A DNA stretch of 64,000 nt from an uncultured SAR116 cluster alpha proteobacterium (GTDB lineage: Bacteria; Pseudomonadota; Alphaproteobacteria; Puniceispirillales; Marisalimonadaceae), in contig CACCZR010000007.1 of assembly GCA_902550555.1 (NCBI GenBank), forward strand, positions 1-64,000, in the 5' to 3' direction. A program made the translations under genes and the position numbers. This document shows, piece after piece, positions 54,986 to 63,290 of this stretch. Within the stretch, counting starts at the first letter, position 1; every line of letters starts with the position of its first letter. Under the pieces are notes generated by a model, which was not told the DNA's origin, did not search any database, and saw nothing but the letters and a program-made list of their open reading frames with translations.

Positions 54986-56929
54986 TTGAAAGCCAATACA
55001 TACCAATATCCAGATTTTGATAAATTTAACACTTTTCCAAAATTGTTAAAGCATAGATCTGAAATCATGCCAGATGAAGTTGCTCTAAGAAATAAAGACT
55101 TAGGAATATGGAATGAAATTACTTGGAGTGATTATAATAAAATTGTTTCAGAATTATCTATCGGACTAAAATCTATTGGTTTCAAAAAAGGAGATGTACT
55201 TGCTTTAATTGGAGATAATAAACCCGAATGGGTATTTTTTGAACTTGCCTGTCATGCTAATGGTGGAATGAGTCTTGGACTTTACAGAGATACTTTAGAT
55301 GAAGAAGTTGGATATTTAGTAAAATCAGCAAAAGTTAAATTTGCTTACGCAGAAGATCAAGAACAGGTTGATAAGTTAATTAATGTTCAAAAAAAACTAA
55401 AAACTAAAATCAAGGTTATCTATGATGACCCAAGAGGACTTGAGAAATTAAAAAATCCAAATGTAATTAACATGAAAGACCTTGCTAGTGAAGGCAAAAA
55501 ACAATTAGATAAAAATAATAAACTCTATGAAAATTTAATAAATAAAGTTTCTGGCGAGACCGTCTCTGTTTTATGCACAACTTCCGGCACAACATCTAAC
55601 CCAAAGTTAGCTATGCTACCTGCTAATAAATTTATAAATCACATTTCAAATTATCTTAAAGTTGATCCTAAATCTTACCTAGATGAATATGTTTCGGTTT
55701 TACCTTTTCCCTGGATAATGGAACAAACTTATGGTGTTGGCTTTAATTTATTAAGTGGAATGAAAGTAAATTTTCCTGAAAACTCTGAAACTGCAATGGA
55801 TGATTTAAGAGAAATTGGACCAACTTTTATGTTAGGTGCACCAAGATTATGGGAACAAATTTCTGCTGATATGAGAGCAAGAATTCTTGACTCGTCAAAA
55901 TTGACCCAATGGTTATTTAACAAAATGGTTGATAGAGGCTTAGATGCAGTTGACAAAGGCACTAGAGACTTTTGGGCTGACAAACTTCTTTTCTCGAGTT
56001 TAAAAGATAGACTTGGTTTTAGCAAAGTTACATCCGCCGCTACAGGAGGATCTGCAATAGGCCCAGAAACATTCAAATTTTTTCTTGCAATGGGTATCCC
56101 ACTAAGACAACTGTACGGTCAAACTGAACTAATGGGAGCCTATACTTTGCAAGACCCTCCTTCTGGAGAAATGGATTGTGAAACAGTTGGTATAGCTTTT
56201 CCAGATGCTGAAATAAAAATTCTTAATCCTGATGCAAATGGTCTAGGAGAAATTATTACAAAACATCCAAATATGTTCTCTGGCTATTTTAACAATAAAA
56301 AAGCTTATACCGAATCTATTAAAAAAGGTTGGATGCATACAGGAGATGCTGGATTTATTGATAATAAAAATCGCTTAACTGTGCTGGATAGAGTTGATGA
56401 CATAGCAGTTAAATCTGATGGTATAAAATTTTCCCCCCAAAATATTGAGAATAAATTGAAATTTTCACCTTATGTTGGTGAAGCTGTAATCCTAGGTTCT
56501 AAGAAACCTTATCTTACAGCAATTATATGTATCAGATTTTCTATAGTCTCTAAATTAGCAGAAAAGTGGCAACTAGCTTTCACCTCATACACTGGACTAG
56601 CAGCAGATAAAAAAATTTATGATTTAATTGAAGAAGAAATAAAAAAAGTTAATAAAAAACAACCAGAGAACTTAAAAATTACCAAATTTTTACTTTTGTT
56701 CAAGGAACTTGAAGCAGATGATGGCGAATTAACTAGAACAAGAAAAGTTAGAAGGTCAGTTGTAAATACAAGATATAAACCTTTAATTGATGCATTATAT
56801 AAAGATGTTAAACAAGCAAATATTAATACGGAAGTTACATATGAAGATGGTCGTAAAGGTAAAATTAAAGCTTCAATGGAAATAAGAGAAATAATTAAAA
56901 ATAAAAGTACAAAAAAGAAAACAAAATGA
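54986..56929 (+). CDS. Long-chain-type acyl-CoA synthetase (AMP-forming)
   Basis: A 647-residue ANL enzyme of the long-chain FadD15/ACSL type. P-loop LCTTSGTTSNPKLAMLP, GAPRLWEQI, RQLYGQTELMGAYT, MHTGDAGFIDNKNRLTVLDRVDDIA, and a long C-terminal region ending in a lysine-rich tail. The start is TTG, set by a very strong GGGAGGAGG eight bases upstream; no ATG nearby. It is the first gene of a seven-plus gene operon that encodes Liv importer 2, so the ligase may act on imported acids. Its stop overlaps the ABC ATPase start by four bases (ATGA). Confidence 0.88.
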   Translation: MKANTYQYPDFDKFNTFPKLLKHRSEIMPDEVALRNKDLGIWNEITWSDYNKIVSELSIGLKSIGFKKGDVLALIGDNKPEWVFFELACHANGGMSLGLYRDTLDEEVGYLVKSAKVKFAYAEDQEQVDKLINVQKKLKTKIKVIYDDPRGLEKLKNPNVINMKDLASEGKKQLDKNNKLYENLINKVSGETVSVLCTTSGTTSNPKLAMLPANKFINHISNYLKVDPKSYLDEYVSVLPFPWIMEQTYGVGFNLLSGMKVNFPENSETAMDDLREIGPTFMLGAPRLWEQISADMRARILDSSKLTQWLFNKMVDRGLDAVDKGTRDFWADKLLFSSLKDRLGFSKVTSAATGGSAIGPETFKFFLAMGIPLRQLYGQTELMGAYTLQDPPSGEMDCETVGIAFPDAEIKILNPDANGLGEIITKHPNMFSGYFNNKKAYTESIKKGWMHTGDAGFIDNKNRLTVLDRVDDIAVKSDGIKFSPQNIENKLKFSPYVGEAVILGSKKPYLTAIICIRFSIVSKLAEKWQLAFTSYTGLAADKKIYDLIEEEIKKVNKKQPENLKITKFLLLFKELEADDGELTRTRKVRRSVVNTRYKPLIDALYKDVKQANINTEVTYEDGRKGKIKASMEIREIIKNKSTKKKTK

Positions 56930-57726
56930 GTTTAGATAAAATTCAATCAATTCCTTATGGAAAAGAAATAATTAAAATCAAAAATATTAGTCTTGCATTT
57001 GGAGGAGTAAAAGCACTTACGAATGTTTCTTTTGAAGTAAAAAAAGGGGAAGTGTTTGCCATAATCGGACCAAATGGAGCAGGAAAATCATCCATGCTTA
57101 ATGTTATAAATGGTTTTTATAAACCTACTTCTGGTCAAATTAATTTTGCTGGAGAAGATCGAAAGGAGATGATACCAGAATTCGCTGCCAAGAGTGGCAT
57201 AGCAAGAACATTCCAAAATATTGCTCTATTCAAAGGAATGAGCACATTGGACAACTTGATGACTGGACGTTTATTAAAACAAAAACAAAATTTTTTAATG
57301 CAAGCATTATATTTTGGACCTGTTCAAAAAGAAGAAGCTTATCATAGAGATAAAGTTGAAAGAGTTATTGATTTTTTAGATCTACAAGCAATTAGAAGAA
57401 CTCCTGTTGGGTCATTACCTTATGGACTTCAAAAAAGAGTTGAGCTTGGCAGAGCTCTTGCCATGGAGCCAGAAATATTGTTACTTGATGAGCCCATGGC
57501 AGGAATGAATGTAGAAGAAAAACAAGATATGAGTAGATTTGTTTTAACAGCAAATGATGAGTTTAAAACTACAATTGTTCTTATTGAACATGATATGAGT
57601 GTTGTAATGGATATTTCAGATAGAATTGTAGTTTTAGACTATGGGAAAAAAATTGGTGAAGGTAAACCTTCTGAAATTTTAAAGAATAAAGCTGTAATTG
57701 ACGCCTATTTAGGTGTAGCAGATTAG
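56926..57726 (+). CDS. livG: Liv importer 2, ATP-binding protein LivG-like
   Basis: A 266-residue ABC ATPase with Walker A GPNGAGKSSML, ARTFQNIALF after the Q-loop, signature-like SLPYGLQKRVELGRAL, Walker B LLLDEPMAGMN and switch LIEHDMSVVM. A short N-terminal extension precedes the domain. Coupled to the upstream acyl-CoA synthetase and followed after nine bases by livH. Powers uptake of an unknown ligand. Confidence 0.92.
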   Translation: MSLDKIQSIPYGKEIIKIKNISLAFGGVKALTNVSFEVKKGEVFAIIGPNGAGKSSMLNVINGFYKPTSGQINFAGEDRKEMIPEFAAKSGIARTFQNIALFKGMSTLDNLMTGRLLKQKQNFLMQALYFGPVQKEEAYHRDKVERVIDFLDLQAIRRTPVGSLPYGLQKRVELGRALAMEPEILLLDEPMAGMNVEEKQDMSRFVLTANDEFKTTIVLIEHDMSVVMDISDRIVVLDYGKKIGEGKPSEILKNKAVIDAYLGVAD

Positions 57727-57735
57727 AGGAAAAAC

Positions 57736-58740
57736 ATGAGTGTTGAATTATTAAACTTTATTGAAACTGTAATTAATGGATTAATGTCTGGGATAATGTA
57801 CTCTCTAGTTGCATTAGGTTTTGTTCTTATTTTTAAAGCTTCGGGTGTTTTTAATTTTGCTCAAGGAGTTTTTGCATTATTTGCTGCACTAACATTAGTT
57901 GGATTTCAAACTGGTCAAGTACCATTTTCGCATTTAATTAATGAATTGTTTGGAACAAACTTTCACAACTGGTATCCATCATTACATAGTTTCTTTGCCA
58001 TAATTCTAACTATAATTACAATGATAGTTCTCGCTTGGCTTATAGAAAAACTAGTTTTAAAACACCTAGTTAACCAAGAACCAATAATACTATTTATGGC
58101 TACAATTGGGTTAGCATTCGTGCTGGAGGGTGTTGGTGATTTAATGTGGGGGTCAGATGTTAAAGTCTTAGATGTCGGAATACCGAGTGGTGGTTCTGAA
58201 TGGTTAGAAAAAACTACAATAGGTTGGGCTTCTGAAGGAAGTGAATATTATGGAATGTATATTGATGTGTTGAATGTATGGGCTACAATAATTGCCGTCA
58301 TACTTGTTACCGCATTAGCTTTATTTTCTCAATATACAAAAACTGGAAGAGCTTTACGAGCAGTTGCTGACGACCACCAAGCTGCTTTATCAGTAGGTAT
58401 TTCACTCAGAAGTATTTGGGTATTAGTTTGGGCAATTTCAGGCTTCATCGCTATGGTTGCAGGCATAATGTGGGGAACAGAATCTGGTGTACAATTTTCA
58501 CTTTCTTTAATTGCTTTAAAAGCACTACCAGTATTAATATTAGGTGGGTTTACATCTATACCAGGCGCAATCATTGGAGGTCTTTTAATTGGTCTTGGTG
58601 AAAAACTAGCTGAAATATACATTGGTGGTTTATTAGACATTGGAGCAATCGAAAACTGGTTTGCTTACTTCATGGCATTAGTATTTTTACTTTTCAGGCC
58701 ACAGGGTTTATTTGGTGATAAGATTATAGAGAGAGTGTAA
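57736..58740 (+). CDS. livH: Liv importer 2, permease LivH-like
   Basis: A 334-residue polytopic membrane protein. NGLMSGIMYSLVALGFVLIFKASGVFNFAQG is the LivH N-terminal block; the cytoplasmic loop TGRALRAVADDHQAALSVGI contacts the ATPase. Preceded by GAGGAAA. Its stop overlaps the next start as TAATG. About eight to nine membrane helices. Confidence 0.92.
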   Translation: MSVELLNFIETVINGLMSGIMYSLVALGFVLIFKASGVFNFAQGVFALFAALTLVGFQTGQVPFSHLINELFGTNFHNWYPSLHSFFAIILTIITMIVLAWLIEKLVLKHLVNQEPIILFMATIGLAFVLEGVGDLMWGSDVKVLDVGIPSGGSEWLEKTTIGWASEGSEYYGMYIDVLNVWATIIAVILVTALALFSQYTKTGRALRAVADDHQAALSVGISLRSIWVLVWAISGFIAMVAGIMWGTESGVQFSLSLIALKALPVLILGGFTSIPGAIIGGLLIGLGEKLAEIYIGGLLDIGAIENWFAYFMALVFLLFRPQGLFGDKIIERV

Positions 58741-59819
58741 TGATTTACAAAGAAACAGGACAATTTAAATCTACATACGAATCAGACCATTCCATTTTTC
58801 CTTTGATTCAAGATAAAATAGCTTTCAATATACTTATGTTAGTAGCTTTTTTAGTAGTGCCCTTTTTTATAGACAGCTATTGGGAAAAAGCAATTTTAAT
58901 TCCTTTTCTAATCTATTCTATGGCAGCAATTGGTTTAAATATTCTTACAGGATATTGTGGCCAGGTTTCATTAGGAACAGGTGGTTTCATGGCTGTTGGA
59001 GCCTTTGCTACATATAAAATAATGACCTTTTTTCCTGATTTAAACATAATGATAATTGTATTGTTATCTGGAGTAATTACAGCCTTTGTCGGAATTTTAT
59101 TTGGCTTACCTTCTTTAAGAATCAAAGGATTTTATCTAGCAGTAGCTACATTGGCATCTCAATTTTTTATAATTTGGTTATTTAATAAAGTACCTTGGTT
59201 TTATAATTATTCTGATACTGGACAGATTACAGTTTCAGAAAGAACAATGTTTGGAGTTGCAGTAACTGGTGCAAATGCTCCACCTTACGCAACGTATCTT
59301 TTTTGCTTGATATTAGTTGTTGTATTAGGATTTGCTGCAAAAAATATGATTAGAAGTAAAATTGGCAGGTCTTGGATGGCTATTAGAGATATGGACATAG
59401 CCGCAGAAATTATTGGCGTTCCTCCTTTAAAGACTAAATTATCAGCTTTTGCCATTAGTTCTTTTTATATAGGTATAGCTGGATCGCTTTATTTTGCTGT
59501 GTACTTAGGTGCCTTAGAAGTTACAGAATCATTTGATATTATGGCTATCTCATTTCCAGTTTTATTTATGATTATAATTGGGGGCTTAGGGTCTATGCTA
59601 GGTTCTTTTTTAGGAGCAGCTTTTATAGTTCTTCTTCCAATATTTCTTAAAAATGTAATGGTGGATCTGATTGGACTTTCAGCTGTAACAGCTAAACATT
59701 TCGAAATTACTATATGGGGACTATTAATGGTCGTTTTTTTGATTTTAGAACCACATGGTTTAGCAAGATTGTGGTCTATTGCAAAAGAAAAATTAAGAAA
59801 ATGGCCTTTCCCATATTAA
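58740..59819 (+). CDS. livM: Liv importer 2, permease LivM-like
   Basis: A 359-residue polytopic membrane protein. AAIGLNILTGYCGQVSLGTGGFMAVGAF and SLRIKGFYLAVATLASQFF are LivM blocks; IGRSWMAIRDMDIAAEIIGV is the ATPase-contact loop and IIGGLGSMLGSFLGAAFIVLLP lies near the C-terminus. Forms the translocation channel with LivH. Downstream after 47 bases is the binding-protein gene with its own strong ribosome site. Confidence 0.92.
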   Translation: MIYKETGQFKSTYESDHSIFPLIQDKIAFNILMLVAFLVVPFFIDSYWEKAILIPFLIYSMAAIGLNILTGYCGQVSLGTGGFMAVGAFATYKIMTFFPDLNIMIIVLLSGVITAFVGILFGLPSLRIKGFYLAVATLASQFFIIWLFNKVPWFYNYSDTGQITVSERTMFGVAVTGANAPPYATYLFCLILVVVLGFAAKNMIRSKIGRSWMAIRDMDIAAEIIGVPPLKTKLSAFAISSFYIGIAGSLYFAVYLGALEVTESFDIMAISFPVLFMIIIGGLGSMLGSFLGAAFIVLLPIFLKNVMVDLIGLSAVTAKHFEITIWGLLMVVFLILEPHGLARLWSIAKEKLRKWPFPY

Positions 59820-59866
59820 GATTTTAAGTTAAGCTTTATATATTAAATCTCAAAAAGGAGGAGAGT

Positions 59867-61162
59867 ATGGGATTAAAAAAAATGATGGTTGGATTTTTAG
59901 GTTCAGTCATTGCGATCGGTGGATTTTTAGAAGTCGCAACTGCTGACCTTAAGTTTCCAATGTTAGTTTACCGAACTGGAGCCTACGCACCTAACGGTAT
60001 TCCAAATGCAGACGGATTTGTTGATTATTACAAAATGATCAATGCAAGAGACGGAGGTATTGGTGGAGAAAAGATAGTTTTTCCAGAATGTGAAACAGGA
60101 TACAAAACCCAAGTTGGTGTAGAGTGCTACGAAAAGCATAAAGAAAATGCAATGGTTTTTCAGCCAATGTCAACAGGTATTACATATCAACTAATACCTA
60201 AAGCATCGGCTGATGGTGTTACGGTTTACTCCACTGGTTATGGAAGAACTTCTGCTAAAAACGGAAAAGTTTTTAAGTGGATATTTAATGCGCCTGCAAC
60301 CTATTGGGATGGAGCTTCTATTGCTGTAAGACATATTTTAAAACAGAATATGGGTAATATTAAGGGTAAAAAAATTGCACTTGTTTATCATAATTCAGCA
60401 TATGGAAAAGAACCAATTAGAACTTTGCAAGTTTTAGCAAAAAAACATGGCTATAAACTTATGTTGCTTCCAGTAGATCATCCTGGTCAAGAACAAAAAG
60501 CGACATGGTTAAAAATCAGAAAACAGAGACCTAATTATGTCCTAATGTGGGGTTGGGGTGTGATGAACCAAGTCGCAATTAAACAGGCCTCTTCAATAAA
60601 GTTTCCTATGGAAAACTTTATTGGAATTTGGTGGTCTGGATCTGAAAACGATGTAATGCCTGCTGGTGCTGGTGCACATGGTTATAAAGCCTTAACCTTC
60701 AACGCACCTGGTGATGATTACCAAGTTCATAAAGATATTAAAAAATATGTACATGACAAAGGTCAAGCATCTGGTGATGGATCACATTTTGGAACTGTTC
60801 TTTATAATAGAGGTTTATTCCAAGCTATGGTTCAAGTGGAAGCTGCAAGGGTAGCTCAGAAAATTCACGGAACATCTAAAATCACACCAGCAATGTATCG
60901 TGATGGAATGGAAAATGTTGATCTTAATGCAAAACGAATGGAAGAATTAGGATTTAAAGATTTTGCTCCTCCATTTAAAAATACTTGTGAAAATCATGGT
61001 GGAAGTGGTTTAGCTGCTGTACAGCAATGGGACGCTAAAGCTAAAAAGTGGAACATGATCACAGAGTATATGTATGGTGATGCTGCAGTAGTTAATAAGT
61101 TGATTGCTGAAGATTCTACTAAATATGCTAAAGAGCAAAAGATTGCAATGCGTTGTAATTAA
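59867..61162 (+). CDS. Liv importer 2, periplasmic substrate-binding protein
   Basis: A 431-residue type I binding protein, longer than usual LivJ/K. A signal peptide ends near EVATA; the mature start is DLKFPMLVYRTGAYAPNGIP. Ligand-region patterns such as TGYKTQVGVECYEK, STGITYQLIPKA and IGIWWSGSENDVM occur in a conserved subfamily found with acyl-CoA ligases; aromatic acid or fatty-acid-like ligands have been suggested for some relatives, but not shown here. AAGGAGGAGAG precedes the ATG. A hairpin follows the stop. Confidence 0.88.
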   Translation: MGLKKMMVGFLGSVIAIGGFLEVATADLKFPMLVYRTGAYAPNGIPNADGFVDYYKMINARDGGIGGEKIVFPECETGYKTQVGVECYEKHKENAMVFQPMSTGITYQLIPKASADGVTVYSTGYGRTSAKNGKVFKWIFNAPATYWDGASIAVRHILKQNMGNIKGKKIALVYHNSAYGKEPIRTLQVLAKKHGYKLMLLPVDHPGQEQKATWLKIRKQRPNYVLMWGWGVMNQVAIKQASSIKFPMENFIGIWWSGSENDVMPAGAGAHGYKALTFNAPGDDYQVHKDIKKYVHDKGQASGDGSHFGTVLYNRGLFQAMVQVEAARVAQKIHGTSKITPAMYRDGMENVDLNAKRMEELGFKDFAPPFKNTCENHGGSGLAAVQQWDAKAKKWNMITEYMYGDAAVVNKLIAEDSTKYAKEQKIAMRCN

Positions 61163-61169
61163 ATATTTT

Positions 61170-61198
61170 AAAAGAGAGTCTTAGGGCTCTCTTTTTTT
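61170..61198 (+). terminator. Terminator-like hairpin after binding-protein gene of Liv importer 2
   Basis: AAAAGAGAG / CTCTCTTTT (61170-61178 with 61187-61195), eight-base loop, T-run extending to 61198, placed eight bases after the stop and eleven before the next gene. Because livF and the ligase follow with no other promoter visible, it likely reduces rather than abolishes read-through. Confidence 0.8.
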
Positions 61199-61209
61199 AA
61201 GGACTTTTT

Positions 61210-62040
61210 ATGAATGAACTTTCAAAAATTGATAAAAAAACAGCACAAAATATCTTGGAAGTAAATAATATAGAAGCTGTATATAATCATGTTATTTTAG
61301 TATTAAAAGGCGTTAGTTTAAATGTTAAAAAAGGTGGTATTACCACTTTGTTAGGTGGAAATGGGGCTGGAAAAACAACTACTTTAAAATCAATTTCTAA
61401 TCTTCTTGCCTCAGAAAGAGGCGAAGTTACAAAAGGCTCTATAACTTTTAATAACCAAGATGTTCATCAATTAGACCCATCTCAACTTGTAAAAATGGGG
61501 GTTATTCAAGTAATGGAAGGAAGACATTGCTTTGAGCATTTAACTGTTGAAGAAAATTTATTAACAGGTGGTTATACTAGAAAAAGTAATAAGGAAGTAA
61601 AAAACGATCTTGAAAGGGTCTATGAGTATTTTCCAAGATTAAAAGAAAGAAGAACTTCTCAAGCTGGCTATACTTCTGGTGGGGAACAGCAAATGGTTGC
61701 AATTGGAAGAGCATTAATGGCTAATCCTAAAATGATTTTGCTTGATGAACCGTCAATGGGCTTGGCTCCACAGTTAGTAAAACAAATTTTTGAAATTGTT
61801 TCTCAAATTAATAAAAAAGAAGGTGTAACAATTCTTTTAGCTGAGCAGAATACAAATATGGCTCTTCAATATGCAGAATACGCTTATATCTTAGAAAATG
61901 GTAGAGTTGTAATGGAAGGAACTGCAAAGTCCATGAGAGACAATGAAGATGTGAAAGAATTTTATTTAGGTATTTCTGGAGAAGGACGTCAGTCATACAG
62001 AGATTTTAAACAATATCGTAGAAGAAAACGTTGGCTATAA
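61210..62040 (+). CDS. livF: Liv importer 2, ATP-binding protein LivF-like
   Basis: A 276-residue ABC ATPase with Walker A LGGNGAGKTTTLK, signature TSGGEQQMVAIGRAL, Walker B ILLDEPSMGLAP and switch LLAEQNTN, the LivF pattern. It carries a C-terminal extension of about 25 basic residues (SYRDFKQYRRRKRW) beyond the usual end. Located after the hairpin and seven bases before the PaaK-like gene. Confidence 0.92.
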   Translation: MNELSKIDKKTAQNILEVNNIEAVYNHVILVLKGVSLNVKKGGITTLLGGNGAGKTTTLKSISNLLASERGEVTKGSITFNNQDVHQLDPSQLVKMGVIQVMEGRHCFEHLTVEENLLTGGYTRKSNKEVKNDLERVYEYFPRLKERRTSQAGYTSGGEQQMVAIGRALMANPKMILLDEPSMGLAPQLVKQIFEIVSQINKKEGVTILLAEQNTNMALQYAEYAYILENGRVVMEGTAKSMRDNEDVKEFYLGISGEGRQSYRDFKQYRRRKRWL

Positions 62041-62047
62041 AATAATT

Positions 62048-63289
62048 ATGAGTTCAATATTTTTTGATTCTAAAGAAGTTAGATCATCTGATAAAAGAGA
62101 AAATGATCATTTAGTAAGCTTAAAAAAACTTATTGAAAAAGCTAAAACAATTACTCTACATTCTGATCGTTTAAAAAATGAGATTTCTACTTTAACTGAT
62201 TTACAAAAAATTGATGTTTTTCGCAAAAGTGATTTAATTGAAATACAAAAGAAAAACCTACCATTTGGAAATTTAAATTTTACAGAACTTTCAGAATTTT
62301 CTCATATTTATAGATCACCTGGTCCAATATATGATTTAGATGGTTATGGTAACAATTGGTGGCGCTTCGCTAGAGCTTTAAATGCAGCAGGGTTTAATAA
62401 TAAAGACATTGTTCAAAATTGTTTTTCTTATCACTTTACACCAGCTGGCATGATGTTTGATGAGGCTGCAAAAATTCTTAAATGTACAGTCTTTCCAGCA
62501 GGTGGAGAAAACTCAGATATGCAAGCTGAAATAATGTCTGAAATAAATGCTACAGCATACGTTGGGATACCAGACTTTTTAAAAATTGTAATAGAAAAAG
62601 CAGAAAAAAATAAACTCCCAATAAATAATTTAAAAAAAGCTTTATTTTCTGGAGGACCTTTGTTTCCACAGGTCGCTAATTTTTTTAAAAGTAAAAATAT
62701 AAAATTTTATCAATGCTACGGAACTGCAGATTTAGGACTTATTGCATATGAAGCTGATGCTGATGATGGAATGATTATAGACGAAGATATTATTTTAGAA
62801 ATTGTAAAGCCAGGTACAAACGATAGAGTTCCAGATGGTGAAGTAGGAGAGGTCGTAGTTACAGTTCTAAATAATTACGAATTACCTTTAGTACGTTTTG
62901 CAACTGGAGATCTGTCAACAATTATAGAAGGTCAAAGTAAAACAGGCAGAACTAATAAAAGAATCAAAGGGTGGTTAGGTAGAGCAGATCAAACAACAAA
63001 AGTAAAAGGTATGTTTGTACAACCATCTCAAATTGCAAAAATAATTGATGAGTTGTTCGATGATAAACCAAAAGCAAAATTGATTGTAAGTAGAGATGAT
63101 AACCGTGATATTTTAACACTTCAAATAGAACATTTAGTTAATACAAATGAAAAAGATAATTTAAATAAAAAAGTTGTTGATGAAATGAAAAAAATTCTTA
63201 ATTTGAATGGTGAGGTTGAATTCGTCAATCAAGGCACTTTACCTAATGATGGTAAAGTAATTGATGATATAAGAGATTTTGGAGATTAA
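62048..63289 (+). CDS. Phenylacetate-CoA ligase-like protein with atypical P-loop
   Basis: A 413-residue member of the PaaK-type adenylating family: NCFSYHFTPAGMMFDEAA, YVGIPDFLKIV, ALFSGGPLFPQV, YQCYGTADLGL, LVRFATGDLS and a C-terminal LPNDGKVIDDIRD. The ATP-binding loop, normally SSGTTG, reads IYRSPGPIYDLDG at about residue 90, so ATP binding may differ or be lost. It is a conserved partner of this kind of Liv operon as far as I recall from other alphaproteobacteria. Function is inferred, not known. Confidence 0.8.
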   Translation: MSSIFFDSKEVRSSDKRENDHLVSLKKLIEKAKTITLHSDRLKNEISTLTDLQKIDVFRKSDLIEIQKKNLPFGNLNFTELSEFSHIYRSPGPIYDLDGYGNNWWRFARALNAAGFNNKDIVQNCFSYHFTPAGMMFDEAAKILKCTVFPAGGENSDMQAEIMSEINATAYVGIPDFLKIVIEKAEKNKLPINNLKKALFSGGPLFPQVANFFKSKNIKFYQCYGTADLGLIAYEADADDGMIIDEDIILEIVKPGTNDRVPDGEVGEVVVTVLNNYELPLVRFATGDLSTIIEGQSKTGRTNKRIKGWLGRADQTTKVKGMFVQPSQIAKIIDELFDDKPKAKLIVSRDDNRDILTLQIEHLVNTNEKDNLNKKVVDEMKKILNLNGEVEFVNQGTLPNDGKVIDDIRDFGD

Positions 63290-63290
63290 A

